From Georgenia sp. SYP-B2076 (GTDB taxonomy: Bacteria > Actinomycetota > Actinomycetes > Actinomycetales > Actinomycetaceae), in NCBI RefSeq assembly GCF_003991205.1, contig NZ_RXOZ01000007.1, forward strand, positions 1 to 64,000: a DNA stretch of 64,000 nucleotides, given 5' to 3'. Positions 9,391 to 19,422 of this stretch are shown here, piece after piece. The notes under the pieces are model-generated. The model was given only the letters and a program-made list of their open reading frames with translations. It was not told the DNA's origin and did no database searches. The translations under genes and the position numbers were made by a program. How positions within the stretch are numbered: position 1 is the stretch's first letter; each line of letters starts with the position of its first letter.

Positions 9391-10656
9391 CTACCGGGCG
9401 GGCGGGGGCCCGGACGCCGGTGAACCGCCGGCCGGGCGGGCGCGGGCCTCGTCGAGGAGGCACGCCCACACGATCCCGGTGGCCGGGAGCCCGTCCAGCC
9501 AGCCCACGGGCACGCCGAGGTCGAGGAGCGCCCCGGGGTGGCGCGCCTGCCAGGCCCGCTGCCCCGCGAGGGCGTCGACCCGGCCCGCCGCGAGCGTCGC
9601 CAGCTGCTCGGCGAGGTCGCCGGGCGAGCGCCGGGCGTCGACGGCGGCCCATACCTGGTCCGGGTCGAGGGCGGCGACCAGGCTCTCCGCCAGGCGCCGC
9701 TCGCCGCGGCTGGTGCCTACGCCGACGGCGACGAGCAGCGCCGTCCCCGCGCTCGCGCTCTCCTCCCGGAGGCGGGCGGCGCGCCGCGGGCTCGTCAGGC
9801 GCACGCCGGCGCCCGGCATGGTGGCCTCCGCGCCCGCGAGGACCAGCTGGAAGGGGTGCTCGCGCTCGCGCACGAGCATCTGGGCGCAGGTCTCGAGCAC
9901 CTCGTCGGCCTCGCCGACGACGACCACCACCTTGCCCGGGCGCAGGGCCGGGGCGAGCGGCCGCGGCAGGCGGTCGGCCAGGGCCAGGAGGGCCGCGCTC
10001 ACGTCCGCGGTGGCCGGCACCAGCCTGCCGGGCACGCCGAGGTCGCGCAGCAGCGCGGGCGCGGACGTCCGCGAGCGGTCGGCGCGGCCAGGCGCCCCCG
10101 GGGCCGTGGCGGGCTCAAACGCCGCGACGCCACCGCCCGGCCCGGTGGAACCCGAGACGGCCGCAGACGCGGCGGCCGTGCCCGTCTCCTCAGCTTGCGC
10201 GGGCTGAGGTGTCGGGCTCCCGGCCGAGCCGGGCGTGGGCGCCGAGGCCGCGCTGGGGGTGAGTGGCACCCAGCTCGGCGCGCCGACGCCGTCGCCGCTC
10301 TCGGCCGCCGCCAGGAGCGCCGCCAGGCCGGCCACCCCCGCAGGGCCGGCCACGCCCGCAGGGCGGTCGGCGCCGCCCGGGGGCAGCGCGCCCGCGGGAC
10401 GCCCCACGCCGGCGCCCGGGAGGCGCACGGAGTCGCCCGACGCCGTGCCCGCGCGACCGGCTGCGCCCGGCGAGGCGCCGTCGTCGTCCGCCGCCAGCCC
10501 GGGCACGTCCACGGTGACCTCGTAGTGGGACCGGGCGAACGGGCCGAGGCCGCGGCGCACCCGCTCGGCCCGGACCACCCGGCCGCCGAGCTCGCGGGCG
10601 CGCTCGAGCAGCGGGTCGAGCTCGTCCCCGTCAAGCAGCAATTGCGTTTCCGACAC
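9391..10656 (-). CDS. FlhF-like protein with a degenerate SRP-type GTPase domain
   Basis: 421 residues, GTG start overlapping the flhA end by 26 bp. It lies directly after flhA, where flhF is normally found. A short N-terminal domain and a Pro/Ala/Gly-rich linker precede a C-terminal domain that aligns by eye with the NG domain of FlhF: GKVVVVVGEADEVLETCAQML stands where FlhF has a VGPTGVGKTTT P-loop, and ALLDLGVPVGWL resembles the end of the FlhF fold. The GKT/S nucleotide-binding residues are missing, so GTP hydrolysis is unlikely. FlhF places or assembles flagella; here it may be a structural relic of that role. The family assignment is an inference from position and this alignment. Confidence 0.6.
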   Translation of the reverse strand: MSETQLLLDGDELDPLLERARELGGRVVRAERVRRGLGPFARSHYEVTVDVPGLAADDDGASPGAAGRAGTASGDSVRLPGAGVGRPAGALPPGGADRPAGVAGPAGVAGLAALLAAAESGDGVGAPSWVPLTPSAASAPTPGSAGSPTPQPAQAEETGTAAASAAVSGSTGPGGGVAAFEPATAPGAPGRADRSRTSAPALLRDLGVPGRLVPATADVSAALLALADRLPRPLAPALRPGKVVVVVGEADEVLETCAQMLVREREHPFQLVLAGAEATMPGAGVRLTSPRRAARLREESASAGTALLVAVGVGTSRGERRLAESLVAALDPDQVWAAVDARRSPGDLAEQLATLAAGRVDALAGQRAWQARHPGALLDLGVPVGWLDGLPATGIVWACLLDEARARPAGGSPASGPPPAR

Positions 10657-12685
10657 CCACGACCCCGACCGTATCGATCGTCAGCGTGGTCCCGGCGACC
10701 TCGCTGTAGGAGAGCACCGGCAGCCGCGGCACGGCCAGCGCCACGAGGCGGCGCAGCGCCGGGCGGATCGCCGGGGCGCACACCAGCACCACCTGCTTGC
10801 CGCTCGCCTCCGCCGCCGTGACCTGCGTGTTCACCGACGCGAGCAGCTGCTCGACCCGGTCCTGCGGGAGGGAGAGCTGGGTGCCCTGCTCGCCGGCCCG
10901 CAGGCTCTCGAGGAGCATCTGCTCGGTGGCCGGGTCGATGGTGAGCACGCGCAGCACGCCGTCGGCCGCGTTGCGGTCCACGATGGTGTCCCCCAGCGCC
11001 ACCCGCGTCGCCTCCACCAGCCCCTCCGGCTCGGTGGAGACCTTCGCGCGCAGCGTGAGGGCCTCGTAGATGCGGGCGAGGTCGAGGACCGGGACCTGCT
11101 CGGCGAGCAGGCCCTGCAGGACCCGCTGGACCTCCCCGAGGGTGAGCAGGGCGGGCACGAGCTCCTCGACCACGGAGGGGTTCGTCTGCTTGAGCCCCTC
11201 GTTGAGCACGCGCACGTCCTCCCGGCCGAGCAGCCGCGGGGCGTGCGCGCTGACGAGCGAGGACAGGTGCGTGATGATCACCGAGGTCCGGTCCACCACG
11301 GTGGCCCCGGCCATCTCGGCGCTGTGGCGCAGCTCGGCGGGGATCCACTTGCCCGGCAGGCCGAAGACGGGCTCGTTGACGAGCGTGCCGGGCAGGTTCT
11401 CCAGCCCGTCGCCGAGGGCGAGCATCCGGCCCGACGGCGCCTGCCCGCGGGCTACCTCGACGCCGGACATGCGCACCACGTAGGTCGCGGTGGGCAGGTC
11501 GACGGAGTCGCGGGTGCGCACCGGCGGGAGGACGAAGCCCATCTCGAGCGCCGTCTTGCGGCGCAGCGCCCGAACACGGGCGAGGAGGTCCTGGTCGGCG
11601 GAGCCGCCCACGAGGTCGACGAGGTCGGGCGCGAGGAGGATCTCCAGCGCGTGGACGCGCATCTGCTCCAGGAGCTGCTCGGTGGTCTCGGTCGCCGGCT
11701 GCAGGGCGTTCTCGGCCGGCGGCGCGGCGTCCTGCTCGGCCTGGGCGTCGGACTTGCTCACCCGCTGCGCGAGGAGCAGCAGCAGGGCGCCGACCACCAT
11801 GAACGGCAGCTTGGGGATCCCCGGGATGATCGCCATGGCGACGGCGGCCCCGCCGGAGATCGCCAGCGCGTTCTTCGACTGCATGAGCTGGGTGGAGGCG
11901 GCCGAGCCCATGTCCGACTCCGCCGTCGCCCGGGTGACGACCAGGCCGGTCGCGACGGACATGAGCAGCGCCGGGATCTGGGTGACCAGGCCGTCGCCGA
12001 CGGTGAGGATCGCGTAGGTCTCGATCGACTCCGCGGCGGACATCTTGTGGGTGACCATGCCGATGATGAAGCCACCGACGAGGTTGATGATCGTGATGAT
12101 GATGCCGGCGATGGCGTCGCCCTTGACGAACTTCGACGCGCCGTCCATGGCGCCGTGGAAGTCGGCCTCGGCGGCCACGTCGGCGCGCCGCTGGCGCGCC
12201 TGGTGCTCGTCGATGAGTCCGGCGTTGAGGTCGGCGTCGATGGCCATCTGCTTGCCGGGCATGGCGTCGAGGGTGAAGCGGGCGCTGACCTCGGCCGCGC
12301 GGCCGGCGCCGTTGGTGATGACGGCGAACTGGATGATGACGAGGATCAGGAAGATCACGAGGCCGATGACGAGGGAGCCGCCGACGACGAAGTGGCCGAA
12401 CGCGTTGATGACCTCCCCGGCGTACCCGTCGCGCAGCACCAGGCGGGTCGAGGCGACGTTCAGGCCGAGGCGGAACAGGGTCGCGATGAGCACCAGCGAG
12501 GGGAAGATCGAGAAGTCCAGCGGGCGCTTGATGTACATGGTCGTGAGCAGCACCAGCACCGAGAAGGTGATGTTCACGGCGATGAGGACGTCGAGGAGCG
12601 GCGCGGGCATCGGCACCACGAGCAGCATCACGATGCCGACCACGCCGATGGGCGCGCCGACCCGGGAGAACGTGCCGTTCTTCAT
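10631..12685 (-). CDS. flhA: flagellar export-gate protein FlhA
   Basis: 684 residues, the usual length. About eight transmembrane helices occupy the first 330 residues, with the family segments [22 protein letters not shown] and [28 protein letters not shown]. The soluble C-terminal domain (from about residue 345) forms the nonameric docking ring for chaperone-substrate complexes. The ATG overlaps the flhB stop by 4 bases. The frame is open further upstream only as antisense-like reading of flhB. Confidence 0.97.
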   Translation of the reverse strand: MKNGTFSRVGAPIGVVGIVMLLVVPMPAPLLDVLIAVNITFSVLVLLTTMYIKRPLDFSIFPSLVLIATLFRLGLNVASTRLVLRDGYAGEVINAFGHFVVGGSLVIGLVIFLILVIIQFAVITNGAGRAAEVSARFTLDAMPGKQMAIDADLNAGLIDEHQARQRRADVAAEADFHGAMDGASKFVKGDAIAGIIITIINLVGGFIIGMVTHKMSAAESIETYAILTVGDGLVTQIPALLMSVATGLVVTRATAESDMGSAASTQLMQSKNALAISGGAAVAMAIIPGIPKLPFMVVGALLLLLAQRVSKSDAQAEQDAAPPAENALQPATETTEQLLEQMRVHALEILLAPDLVDLVGGSADQDLLARVRALRRKTALEMGFVLPPVRTRDSVDLPTATYVVRMSGVEVARGQAPSGRMLALGDGLENLPGTLVNEPVFGLPGKWIPAELRHSAEMAGATVVDRTSVIITHLSSLVSAHAPRLLGREDVRVLNEGLKQTNPSVVEELVPALLTLGEVQRVLQGLLAEQVPVLDLARIYEALTLRAKVSTEPEGLVEATRVALGDTIVDRNAADGVLRVLTIDPATEQMLLESLRAGEQGTQLSLPQDRVEQLLASVNTQVTAAEASGKQVVLVCAPAIRPALRRLVALAVPRLPVLSYSEVAGTTLTIDTVGVVGVGNAIAA

Positions 12686-13782
12686 GAGCGGTCCTTTCTG
12701 GGCTGCGGGACCCGGTGCGTGCCGGCGGCGCTGCCGCGCCGGCGCAGGGACATGACGAACGCGAGGACCCGGGCGACGGCCTCGTACAGGTTTTCGGGCA
12801 CTTCCTGACCGATGTCGCACGCCGCATGCAGCGTACGGGCCAGGCCGATGTCCTGGACGACGGCGACGTGGTGCTGGCCCGCCCGCTCGCGGATCCGCGC
12901 GGCCACGTGCCCCTGCCCCTTGGCCACCACGCGCGGGGCGCCCTCCCCCGGCTGGTAGCGCAGGGCGACGGCGATGTGGGTGGGGTTGACGATGACGACG
13001 TCGGCGTCCGCGACGGCCGCCATCATGCGGTTGCGGCTCATGGCCAGCTGCCTGGAGCGGATGGCGCCCTTGATCTCCGGGTTGCCCTCGGAGGACTTGT
13101 TCTCCTCCTTGACCTCCTGCTTGGACATCCGGGTCTGCTTGCGGTTGCGGCGCATGACGACGACGACGTCCGCGACGGCGAGCGCGAGGCCCGCGACGAC
13201 GGCCCAGATGATCAGGGCGTTCATCCGGGACTGGACCTCGCCGACGAGCTGGGCGACGGAGACCTGCCCCGAGGTGATCACCAGGGGGACCATCCCGGCG
13301 ATGGCGAGGTAGAGCACGGTCCCCACGACGGCGGTCTTGAGCGCCGCCTTGGCGCCCTGCCACCAGGCCTGGAGGCCGAAGACCCGCTTGATGCCCTTGA
13401 CCAGGTTGAAGTTGGTGAACTTCGGCTTGAGGCGCTTCATGGAGGGATGCACCCCGCCCTGCGCGGCCGAGCCGATGATCGCGGCGATCGCGGCGACGGC
13501 CAGGACCGGGGTGAGGGTGGGCAGCAGGGAGTCGAACCCGTCGGTGAGGGCCTGGACCGCCGTCGCCGTCTCGGGGGCCTCGACCGCGCTGGCGACCATG
13601 GCGAGCTGCCCGCGGGCGGCCTCCGCGCCCGCGGAGATGACCGCCGGCAGGGCCAGCGCGACGGCGGCCACGCCCAGCCAGGCCGAGAGGTCCTGGGAGC
13701 GGCCGAGCCCGCCGTCGGCGCGGACCTTCTTCATCCGCTGCGGCGTGGCCTTCTCGGTCTTCTCACCCGCCGAGGAGCTCAT
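12682..13782 (-). CDS. flhB: flagellar export switch protein FlhB
   Basis: 366 residues. The N-terminus ([18 protein letters not shown]) and four membrane helices are typical. The cytoplasmic domain contains the self-cleavage motif NPTH, with cleavage expected between Asn266 and Pro267; this event switches export from rod/hook to filament proteins. It overlaps fliR by 4 bases and flhA by 4 bases, within the fliO-P-Q-R-flhB-flhA export-gate block. Confidence 0.97.
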   Translation of the reverse strand: MSSSAGEKTEKATPQRMKKVRADGGLGRSQDLSAWLGVAAVALALPAVISAGAEAARGQLAMVASAVEAPETATAVQALTDGFDSLLPTLTPVLAVAAIAAIIGSAAQGGVHPSMKRLKPKFTNFNLVKGIKRVFGLQAWWQGAKAALKTAVVGTVLYLAIAGMVPLVITSGQVSVAQLVGEVQSRMNALIIWAVVAGLALAVADVVVVMRRNRKQTRMSKQEVKEENKSSEGNPEIKGAIRSRQLAMSRNRMMAAVADADVVIVNPTHIAVALRYQPGEGAPRVVAKGQGHVAARIRERAGQHHVAVVQDIGLARTLHAACDIGQEVPENLYEAVARVLAFVMSLRRRGSAAGTHRVPQPRKDRS

Positions 13783-14525
13783 CCGGTCGCCTCCGCCAGC
13801 CGGCCGAGCGCCGACTCGGCCAGCGCGGAGATCACGCGCGGCAGGGCGATGAGCGCGAACGTGCCCAGGAACAAGGTGATGAGGATCTTCAGCGGGAAGC
13901 CGAGCGCGAACGCGTTCAGCGCCGGGGCCACCCGGGTGAGCAGGCCGAGGCCGACGTCGGCGAGGAAGAGGACCGCGATGAGCGGGCCGGCGATCTGCAG
14001 CGCCGCGAGGAACATCTGGCCCAGCGCCACGGTCATCGTGTCGGCCAGCGCCCCGAGGTCGAGGGTGGCGCCCAGCGGCAGGGCGTCGAAGGTGCGGGCG
14101 AGGCCGCCGATGACGAGCTGGTAGCCGTCGGAGACGAAGAGCAGCACGGTCGCGGTGAACGCGTAGAGCTGGGCGAGGGGGCCGCCGGACATGAGCGTCA
14201 TCGGGTTGAAGGCCATGCCCATCTGGAAGCCGCCGAACAGGTCGATGAGCTGCCCGGCGGACTGGACCGCCCCGAAGACGAGCGCGACGAGCACGCCCAG
14301 GCCCCCGCCGATGAGGGCCTCGCTGAGGAGCTGGCCGAGGAACGCGCCGGTGGTGAGGCTGGCGGCGGGCAGCGCGGGCGAGAGCGCGAACGCGATCGCC
14401 ACGCCGAGCATCGCCTTGACCGGGCCGGGGATCGCGCCGTGGGAGAACGGCGGGGCCAGGACGAGGAAGACCGTCACCCGCACCGCGGCCAGCAGCAGCG
14501 GCTCGAGCTCACGCACCAGGTCCAT
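13779..14525 (-). CDS. fliR: flagellar export-gate protein FliR
   Basis: 248 residues, six predicted membrane helices over almost the whole length, with the FliR-type stretch [25 protein letters not shown]. FliR forms the export channel together with FliP and FliQ. One base separates it from fliQ and it overlaps flhB. Confidence 0.95.
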   Translation of the reverse strand: MDLVRELEPLLLAAVRVTVFLVLAPPFSHGAIPGPVKAMLGVAIAFALSPALPAASLTTGAFLGQLLSEALIGGGLGVLVALVFGAVQSAGQLIDLFGGFQMGMAFNPMTLMSGGPLAQLYAFTATVLLFVSDGYQLVIGGLARTFDALPLGATLDLGALADTMTVALGQMFLAALQIAGPLIAVLFLADVGLGLLTRVAPALNAFALGFPLKILITLFLGTFALIALPRVISALAESALGRLAEATG

Positions 14526-14526
14526 C

Positions 14527-14799
14527 TCAGCCGGCCAGCAGCTCGGGGATGCGGTCGAAGAGGGTGTGGGTGGTCATCACGAGCTCGGAGATCATCCAGT
14601 TCCCGCACACCAGGAGCGCGACGGCGACGGCGATCGCCTTGGGCACGAAGCTGAGGGTGACCTCCTGGATCTGGGTGACCGACTGCAGGAGGGAGATGGC
14701 GAAACCGACGACGAGCGCGGTGATCAGCGCCGGGGCGGCGAGCTTGGCGGCGAGCCCGAGGGCGACCGCGCCGATGTCCAGGACGGCGTTGGTGTCCAT
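14527..14799 (-). CDS. fliQ: flagellar export-gate protein FliQ
   Basis: 90 residues with two membrane helices (about 15-37 and 52-70) and the family segment ISLLQSVTQIQEVTLSFVPK. FliQ forms the helical export channel with FliP and FliR. Its ATG shares one base with the fliP stop (TGATG). Confidence 0.96.
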   Translation of the reverse strand: MDTNAVLDIGAVALGLAAKLAAPALITALVVGFAISLLQSVTQIQEVTLSFVPKAIAVAVALLVCGNWMISELVMTTHTLFDRIPELLAG

Positions 14800-15701
14800 C
14801 AGTAGCTCCCCACCAGGGTCGTGACGATCAGGCCCCAGCCGTCGACGAGGACGAACAGCAGGATCTTGAAGGGCAGGGAGATCATCACCGGCGGCAGCAT
14901 CATCATGCCCATGCTCATCAGGACGGCCGAGACCACCAGGTCGATGACCAGGAACGGCACGAAGATGACGAACCCGATGATGAACGCGGCGCGGAGCTCG
15001 GAGAGCATGAACGCCGGGATGAGGGTCTGCATCGGCACCACGTCCGGGCTGGCCGGGTTGGGCAGCTCGGCGGCGCGGGTGAGCAGCGCGATGTCCTCCT
15101 CGCGGGTCTGGCCGAGCATGAAGCCCCGCAGCGGGGCCTCGGCGGCGCCGAGGGCGGCGGTGAAGTCCATGTCCCCCGCGAGGTAGGGCTGCACGGCCGC
15201 GGTGTTCACGTCCCCCAGCACCGGGGCCATGATGAAGATCGACAGGAACAGCGCCAGCCCGGCGAGCGCCTGGTTGGGCGGGACGCCCTGCAGGCCCAGC
15301 GCGTTCCGGGTCAGCGCGAGGACGACGAAGATCTTCGTGAAGCTCGTCATCATCAGCAGCAGCGACGGCGCCACCGAGAGCAGCGTGATGCCCAGCAGCA
15401 CCACCAGCGACGTGGACGGCGGGGTCTCCTCCCCGCCGAGGTCGATGGTGATCTGCGGCAGGGTCGGGTCCTGCGGCCGGGTCGGGTCCGTGGGGGCGGC
15501 GTGCGCGCCGGTGGCGCTCAGCACCAGCCAGAGGGCGGCGACGGCGAGCACGAGCGCGGCCAGGACGAGGGCGCGGCGCAGCGCCGGACGGGCGGCGTGG
15601 GCGGTCCCCGGACGGGACGCGTGGGCGGTCCCCGGGGACCGGGACGGCGGCGAGGCGGGGGCGCCGAGAGCCGGCGCCGCTGGGGCTTGGAGGACGCTCA
15701 C
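14799..15701 (-). CDS. fliP: flagellar export-gate protein FliP
   Basis: 300 residues from a GTG that overlaps the fliO stop (GTGA). A Pro/Ala-rich leader and a signal-like hydrophobic helix (about residues 36-58) precede the periplasmic segment and the conserved MMTSFTKIFVVLALTRNALG and MLSELRAAFIIGFVIFVPFLVIDLVV stretches. FliP is the main structural subunit of the export gate. The N-terminal leader, with two GTAHASRP-like repeats, is longer than usual; a later internal start is possible but lacks an evident ribosome-binding site. Confidence 0.95.
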   Translation of the reverse strand: MSVLQAPAAPALGAPASPPSRSPGTAHASRPGTAHAARPALRRALVLAALVLAVAALWLVLSATGAHAAPTDPTRPQDPTLPQITIDLGGEETPPSTSLVVLLGITLLSVAPSLLLMMTSFTKIFVVLALTRNALGLQGVPPNQALAGLALFLSIFIMAPVLGDVNTAAVQPYLAGDMDFTAALGAAEAPLRGFMLGQTREEDIALLTRAAELPNPASPDVVPMQTLIPAFMLSELRAAFIIGFVIFVPFLVIDLVVSAVLMSMGMMMLPPVMISLPFKILLFVLVDGWGLIVTTLVGSY

Positions 15702-16351
15702 CGCGTCGTCCGCTGCTGCAGCGCGGCCCACGTGCGGGTCCACGTGGCCTTGTCGAGCATCGAGCCCGCGAGCGGGCTCGACGACGACGCCGGCGGGGCG
15801 ATGCGCCGCCGGGCCCGGTGGCGCGGGACCTCCTCCGAGGCCAGGAGGTCCGCGAAGGAGCGGGCCGGCGCCGGCGGCGTGGCCGGAGCGTGGCTCCCGG
15901 GCGTCCGGGTCCCGGGCACCAGGCCGCCGGCCGCGCGCAGCCCGTCGGGCGGCGTGGGCCGGCCGGTGGACCGGAATCGGGGGGCGCCCACGGGACCGGC
16001 CCCGCCGGGACCGTAGGGCGTGGTGACCTCGCCCGTGGCCGGGCCGTACGGCGTGGCGACCTCGCCCGCGGCGGGATCGTCGTCGGACGGGAGCCTGGTT
16101 CCGTCGTCGTCGAGCTCGGTGATCAGCTGCACGCCGGTCTCGCTCACGCCCACGAGGAGCAGGCGGCCGCCGACCTCGACGACCGCCATCCCGGAGCGCC
16201 GGCCGAGGCTCTGGCGCCCGAGGACCGTGATGGGCACCCGGCGGGTGGCGCCGGCGCGGCCGTTCAGCTGCCGGGCGACGAACCAGAGGATGACCAGGAC
16301 GAGTGCGAGGGAGAGGGCGACGCGCAGCCCCAGCATCAGGGCGTCGGCCAC
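15698..16351 (-). CDS. fliO: flagellar assembly protein FliO
   Basis: 217 residues: one membrane helix near the N-terminus (about 5-26), the FliO-type segment VPITVLGRQSLGRRSGMAVVEVGGRLLLVGVSE, and then a long disordered Pro/Gly/Arg-rich tail with a duplicated EVATPYGP/EVTTPYGP unit. FliO helps assemble FliP into the export gate. It is poorly conserved in general; position between fliN and fliP supports the call. The tail of over 100 residues is long for the family. Confidence 0.88.
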   Translation of the reverse strand: MADALMLGLRVALSLALVLVILWFVARQLNGRAGATRRVPITVLGRQSLGRRSGMAVVEVGGRLLLVGVSETGVQLITELDDDGTRLPSDDDPAAGEVATPYGPATGEVTTPYGPGGAGPVGAPRFRSTGRPTPPDGLRAAGGLVPGTRTPGSHAPATPPAPARSFADLLASEEVPRHRARRRIAPPASSSSPLAGSMLDKATWTRTWAALQQRTTR

Positions 16352-17055
16352 TACCCGAGGTTCTCGGTGCCGGGGACGATCTCCGTGATCCGCACGGCGT
16401 ACTCGTCGTCGACCACGACCACCTCACCGCGGGCGACGAGCCGCCCGTTGACCATGACGTCCGCGGGGCTGCCGGCGGAGCGGTCGAGCTCGAGGACGGA
16501 GCCCGGCGTGAGCTCCAGGACGTCGCGCACGGGCAGGCGGGTGCGCCCGATCTCGGTGGTCAGGGTCATCTCGACGTCGTAGAGCACGCGCATGGCCCCG
16601 CTGGGCAGCGGCGTGGCGGACTCCGAGGGGTAGCTCGCGGAGGTGGCGGCCCCCTTCTCGCGGATGCCGAACCAGGCCTGGACGGCGCCGTCGGCCTCGA
16701 GGGCGAGCACGGCGATGCCGGGGCCGGTGAGGACCTCGGCCGCGGGCCGGAGCTCGGCGGTGCCCAGCACGCCGGCCCCGAGGGTGTGCGCGGCGGCCTC
16801 CAGGGCGGGGCGCAGCGCCTCGGCGAGGGACAGGTTGCCGGCGCCGGCCATCGCGTCGGCCACGGCCTGCTGGGCGACGACGACGAGCTCGGCGCTGGTC
16901 TGGCCGACGAAGCTGGCGACCACGGCGGTCGCGTCGGCGCCGGGGCGCTCGCCGTCGCGCGCCGGGCGGGGCACGAGGGCGACCGGGGAGGGCAGCAGGC
17001 GGGCGAGCTCCTCCGCCGCGCGCAGGTCGCGGCTGGTGGTGGCGATGGGGTTCAT
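16351..17055 (-). CDS. fliN: flagellar switch protein FliN with a FliY-like N-terminal region
   Basis: 234 residues. The last 85 form a SpoA/FliN domain (VLYDVEMTLTTEIGRTRLPVRDVLELTPGSVLELD, then DVMVNGRLVARGEVVVVDDEYAVRITEI), the C-ring subunit that binds FliM and FliH. Simple FliN proteins are about 100-140 residues; the extra N-terminal 140 resemble the CheC-like part of FliY, but where the phosphatase signature ExxN would lie I see ExxA (ALEAAAHTLG), so it is probably not a phosphatase. It overlaps fliM and adjoins fliO. Confidence 0.9.
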   Translation of the reverse strand: MNPIATTSRDLRAAEELARLLPSPVALVPRPARDGERPGADATAVVASFVGQTSAELVVVAQQAVADAMAGAGNLSLAEALRPALEAAAHTLGAGVLGTAELRPAAEVLTGPGIAVLALEADGAVQAWFGIREKGAATSASYPSESATPLPSGAMRVLYDVEMTLTTEIGRTRLPVRDVLELTPGSVLELDRSAGSPADVMVNGRLVARGEVVVVDDEYAVRITEIVPGTENLG

Positions 17056-17966
17056 GAGCTCTCCTTGACGTGGACGATCATGCCGGCGAGGCGGGAGCCC
17101 TGGGCCCCTGGGGCAGCCTGACCGAGCACCCGGTCCCCGACCACCACGTCGAGCGGCCGGGAGGCGGGGTGGTGGAGCGTGAGGACGTCGCCCACGCGCA
17201 GCTGGACGACCTCGCGGGGGTGGACGGTGATGGGGCGGAAGCGCACGGCGACGTCGACCGGGACCCGCTGGACGGCGACCTCGAGGATGCGGCTCTGCCG
17301 CTGCTCCTCGGCGATGTCCTCGCGGCTGCGCAGGTCCAGGTGCTCGCCGGCGCGCATGGCGGCGACGAGCCCCTCGGCGGGCACCATGACGGTGGCCGGG
17401 ACCTCATCGTCGTCGACCCGGAGCACGAGCCGCGCGATGATCACCGGCGTCGACGCCTCCGCCGCCTGGACGAACTCGGGCGTGTACTGGATGTTCTTGA
17501 ACTCCGCCTCGAGCGCCGTGATCCCGGCGAAGGAGTAGTTCAGGTCCCCCAGGGTGCGGCGCAGGAGCTCGCGGATGAGCTGCTGCTCGATCTCGGTGAG
17601 CTCGCGCGTGGGCACGGCGCCCGGGGTGCCGGGGCCGCCAAGCATGTGGTCGATCCACACCAGGGCGGAGTCCAGCGGGAACTGCACCACGCCGCGCCGG
17701 CCGGGCTCGACCGAGAACAGCACCATAGTGGTGGTCGTGGGCAGGGACGCGACGTACTCGTCGTAGGAGCGCATCTCCACGCCGGTGACGGACGCGGAGA
17801 CGGAGACCCGCAGCCGCGCGACGAGCTGGTTGGCCCAGTGCCGGGAGAAGGTCTCGAACGCCATCTCGAGCAGCCGGGCGTGCTCGCGCGCGAGCGTCAT
17901 GGGTCGCCGGAAGTCGTAGGCCACCGGCGCGCGGGTGGCGCCGGGCACGCTCGAGGAGACCGTCAC
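17052..17966 (-). CDS. fliM: flagellar motor switch protein FliM
   Basis: 304 residues, with the central CheC-like domain (YDEYVASLPTTTTMVLFSVEP, LVWIDHMLGGPG) and C-terminal SpoA domain. FliM is the C-ring protein that binds CheY-P and sets rotation. The GTG start has AGGAG immediately upstream, unusually close. The classical N-terminal CheY-binding peptide (LSQxEID) is not evident in this reading, so the CheY-docking site may differ or the start may lie elsewhere. Confidence 0.92.
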   Translation of the reverse strand: MTVSSSVPGATRAPVAYDFRRPMTLAREHARLLEMAFETFSRHWANQLVARLRVSVSASVTGVEMRSYDEYVASLPTTTTMVLFSVEPGRRGVVQFPLDSALVWIDHMLGGPGTPGAVPTRELTEIEQQLIRELLRRTLGDLNYSFAGITALEAEFKNIQYTPEFVQAAEASTPVIIARLVLRVDDDEVPATVMVPAEGLVAAMRAGEHLDLRSREDIAEEQRQSRILEVAVQRVPVDVAVRFRPITVHPREVVQLRVGDVLTLHHPASRPLDVVVGDRVLGQAAPGAQGSRLAGMIVHVKESS

Positions 17967-18027
17967 TCCTGGCCAATCGGCCGGGCGGCGGTCTAGTTGA
18001 GGGATAACGGAGGGGGAAGTTCCCCTC

Positions 18028-18531
18028 TCACTGGGTGACGAAGTCCGTGAGGTAGACGTCCATCACCTGCCCCTCGAACGCCTCGCTCAGCTGGCGCAGC
18101 AGCTCGTTCTTCAGCTCGGCGCGGCGCGCGGGGTCGTTGAGCTCGGCGGGATCGCGGCCTGAGAACACCTCGATGGCGATGTCCAGGGCCTTGGCGGTCT
18201 GGACCTCCGCCGTCGCCTCCTTGGTCATCTGCATCGTGAAGCCGAAGCGCAGGTAGTGCCCGTCCGTGAGGTTGACGCTGATCGGGTCGATCGGGACGAC
18301 GATGCCCGGCTCAGGCGCCGCGGGGGTGGCGGCCTCGCCGGCGGGCGGGCGCAGCAGCACGAACGCGACGGCGGCCAGGACGACCACGGCCACCACCGCG
18401 AGCAGCCACTTCTTGCGTCGGCGCGGCGGGGCGTCGGCGTCCTTGTCCACGGTCTTCCTCGTACTTCCCTCGGGGGCGGGCGTCCCGGTCACGGAGACCG
18501 GTCGCCCGACGGTGCGTTGCAGCTCGGCCAT
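18028..18531 (-). CDS. fliL: flagellar basal-body protein FliL
   Basis: 167 residues: a charged cytoplasmic N-terminus, one membrane helix (about 42-60) and a periplasmic domain with IVVPIDPISVNLTDGHYLRFGFTMQ. FliL surrounds the stator and stabilizes MotA/MotB. It stands between motB and fliM, 33 bp from motB. Confidence 0.93.
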   Translation of the reverse strand: MAELQRTVGRPVSVTGTPAPEGSTRKTVDKDADAPPRRRKKWLLAVVAVVVLAAVAFVLLRPPAGEAATPAAPEPGIVVPIDPISVNLTDGHYLRFGFTMQMTKEATAEVQTAKALDIAIEVFSGRDPAELNDPARRAELKNELLRQLSEAFEGQVMDVYLTDFVTQ

Positions 18532-18564
18532 CAGGCCACCTCCAGATCGTCGCTCTCGTCCACG

Positions 18565-19422
18565 TCAGGCCACTCCCGCCTCGGCGACCACCTGCGGCAT
18601 GAGCATCCGGACCGCCTCGGGGGCGTCGGAGAGGACGACGACGTCGACGCGGCGGTTCACCGTGAGGGGGTCCTGGCCGGGCGCGTCCACGGGGTGGGCG
18701 TCACCCAGCCCGACGGCGGCCATCCGGTCCGCGGGGATCTGCCCTGTCTCGACCATCCGGCGCAGCACCTGCGTGGCCCGGTCGGAGGAGAGCTCCCAGT
18801 TGGTGGGGTAGCGGCTGGTCGGGAGGACGTTCGCGTGCCCCTCCACCGACATCGAGTAGGGCGTGGTGACCAGGACCGGGGAGAGGGCGTCGAGGACCTG
18901 CAGCGAGACGTCGGTGAGCCCGGCGCTCTCGGCGGAGAAGAAGACGTCCGCGCTGACCAGGCCGATGACCAGGCCGCGCTCGGTGATGACGAAGCTGACG
19001 TCGCTGCCCAGCTGCCGGGAGTCCAGGGCCTCCGCGAGGCGGCGCTGGAGCTCGGCGAGCTCGGCGACCTCCTCGCGGGCGGCCTGCAGGTTCCCCGCCT
19101 CCTCGGCGCCCTGGACGGGGCCGCCGGACTGGTTGGTCACGTCGGGCGGGTCCGGGACCACGGAGTCCGCGGCGAGGACGCCCGTGCCGCCGTCGAGCAC
19201 CTTGACGTTGGCGCTGGCCGGCTGGCCGAAGCTGGCCGTGAGGGACTCGCGCAGCGCGAAGAACTTCTGCTGGTCCACCTGGCTGATCGCGAACAGCACG
19301 ATGAACAGGCACATCATCACCGTGACCATGTCCATGTAGCTGGTGGTCCACCGCTCGGTGTTGACCTCTTCCTCCTCGTGACCGCCGCCGCTGCGGCGCC
19401 GCCGGCGGGGCGAGGAGCTCAC
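18565..19422 (-). CDS. motB: flagellar stator protein MotB
   Basis: 285 residues from a GTG overlapping the motA stop (GTGA). The single membrane helix (about 30-50, YMDMVTVMMCLFIVLFAIS) carries the proton-carrying Asp31. A coiled region and an OmpA-type peptidoglycan-binding domain follow (EGHANVLP, NWELSSDRATQVLRRM, NRRVDVVVL). It pairs with MotA encoded just upstream. Confidence 0.96.
   Translation of the reverse strand: MSSSPRRRRRSGGGHEEEEVNTERWTTSYMDMVTVMMCLFIVLFAISQVDQQKFFALRESLTASFGQPASANVKVLDGGTGVLAADSVVPDPPDVTNQSGGPVQGAEEAGNLQAAREEVAELAELQRRLAEALDSRQLGSDVSFVITERGLVIGLVSADVFFSAESAGLTDVSLQVLDALSPVLVTTPYSMSVEGHANVLPTSRYPTNWELSSDRATQVLRRMVETGQIPADRMAAVGLGDAHPVDAPGQDPLTVNRRVDVVVLSDAPEAVRMLMPQVVAEAGVA

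Noticed and set aside
11243-12808. 521-codon plus-strand open frame opposite flhA
   Set aside because: Composition is typical for the reverse complement of a GC-rich membrane-protein gene; no start signal or recognisable motif.
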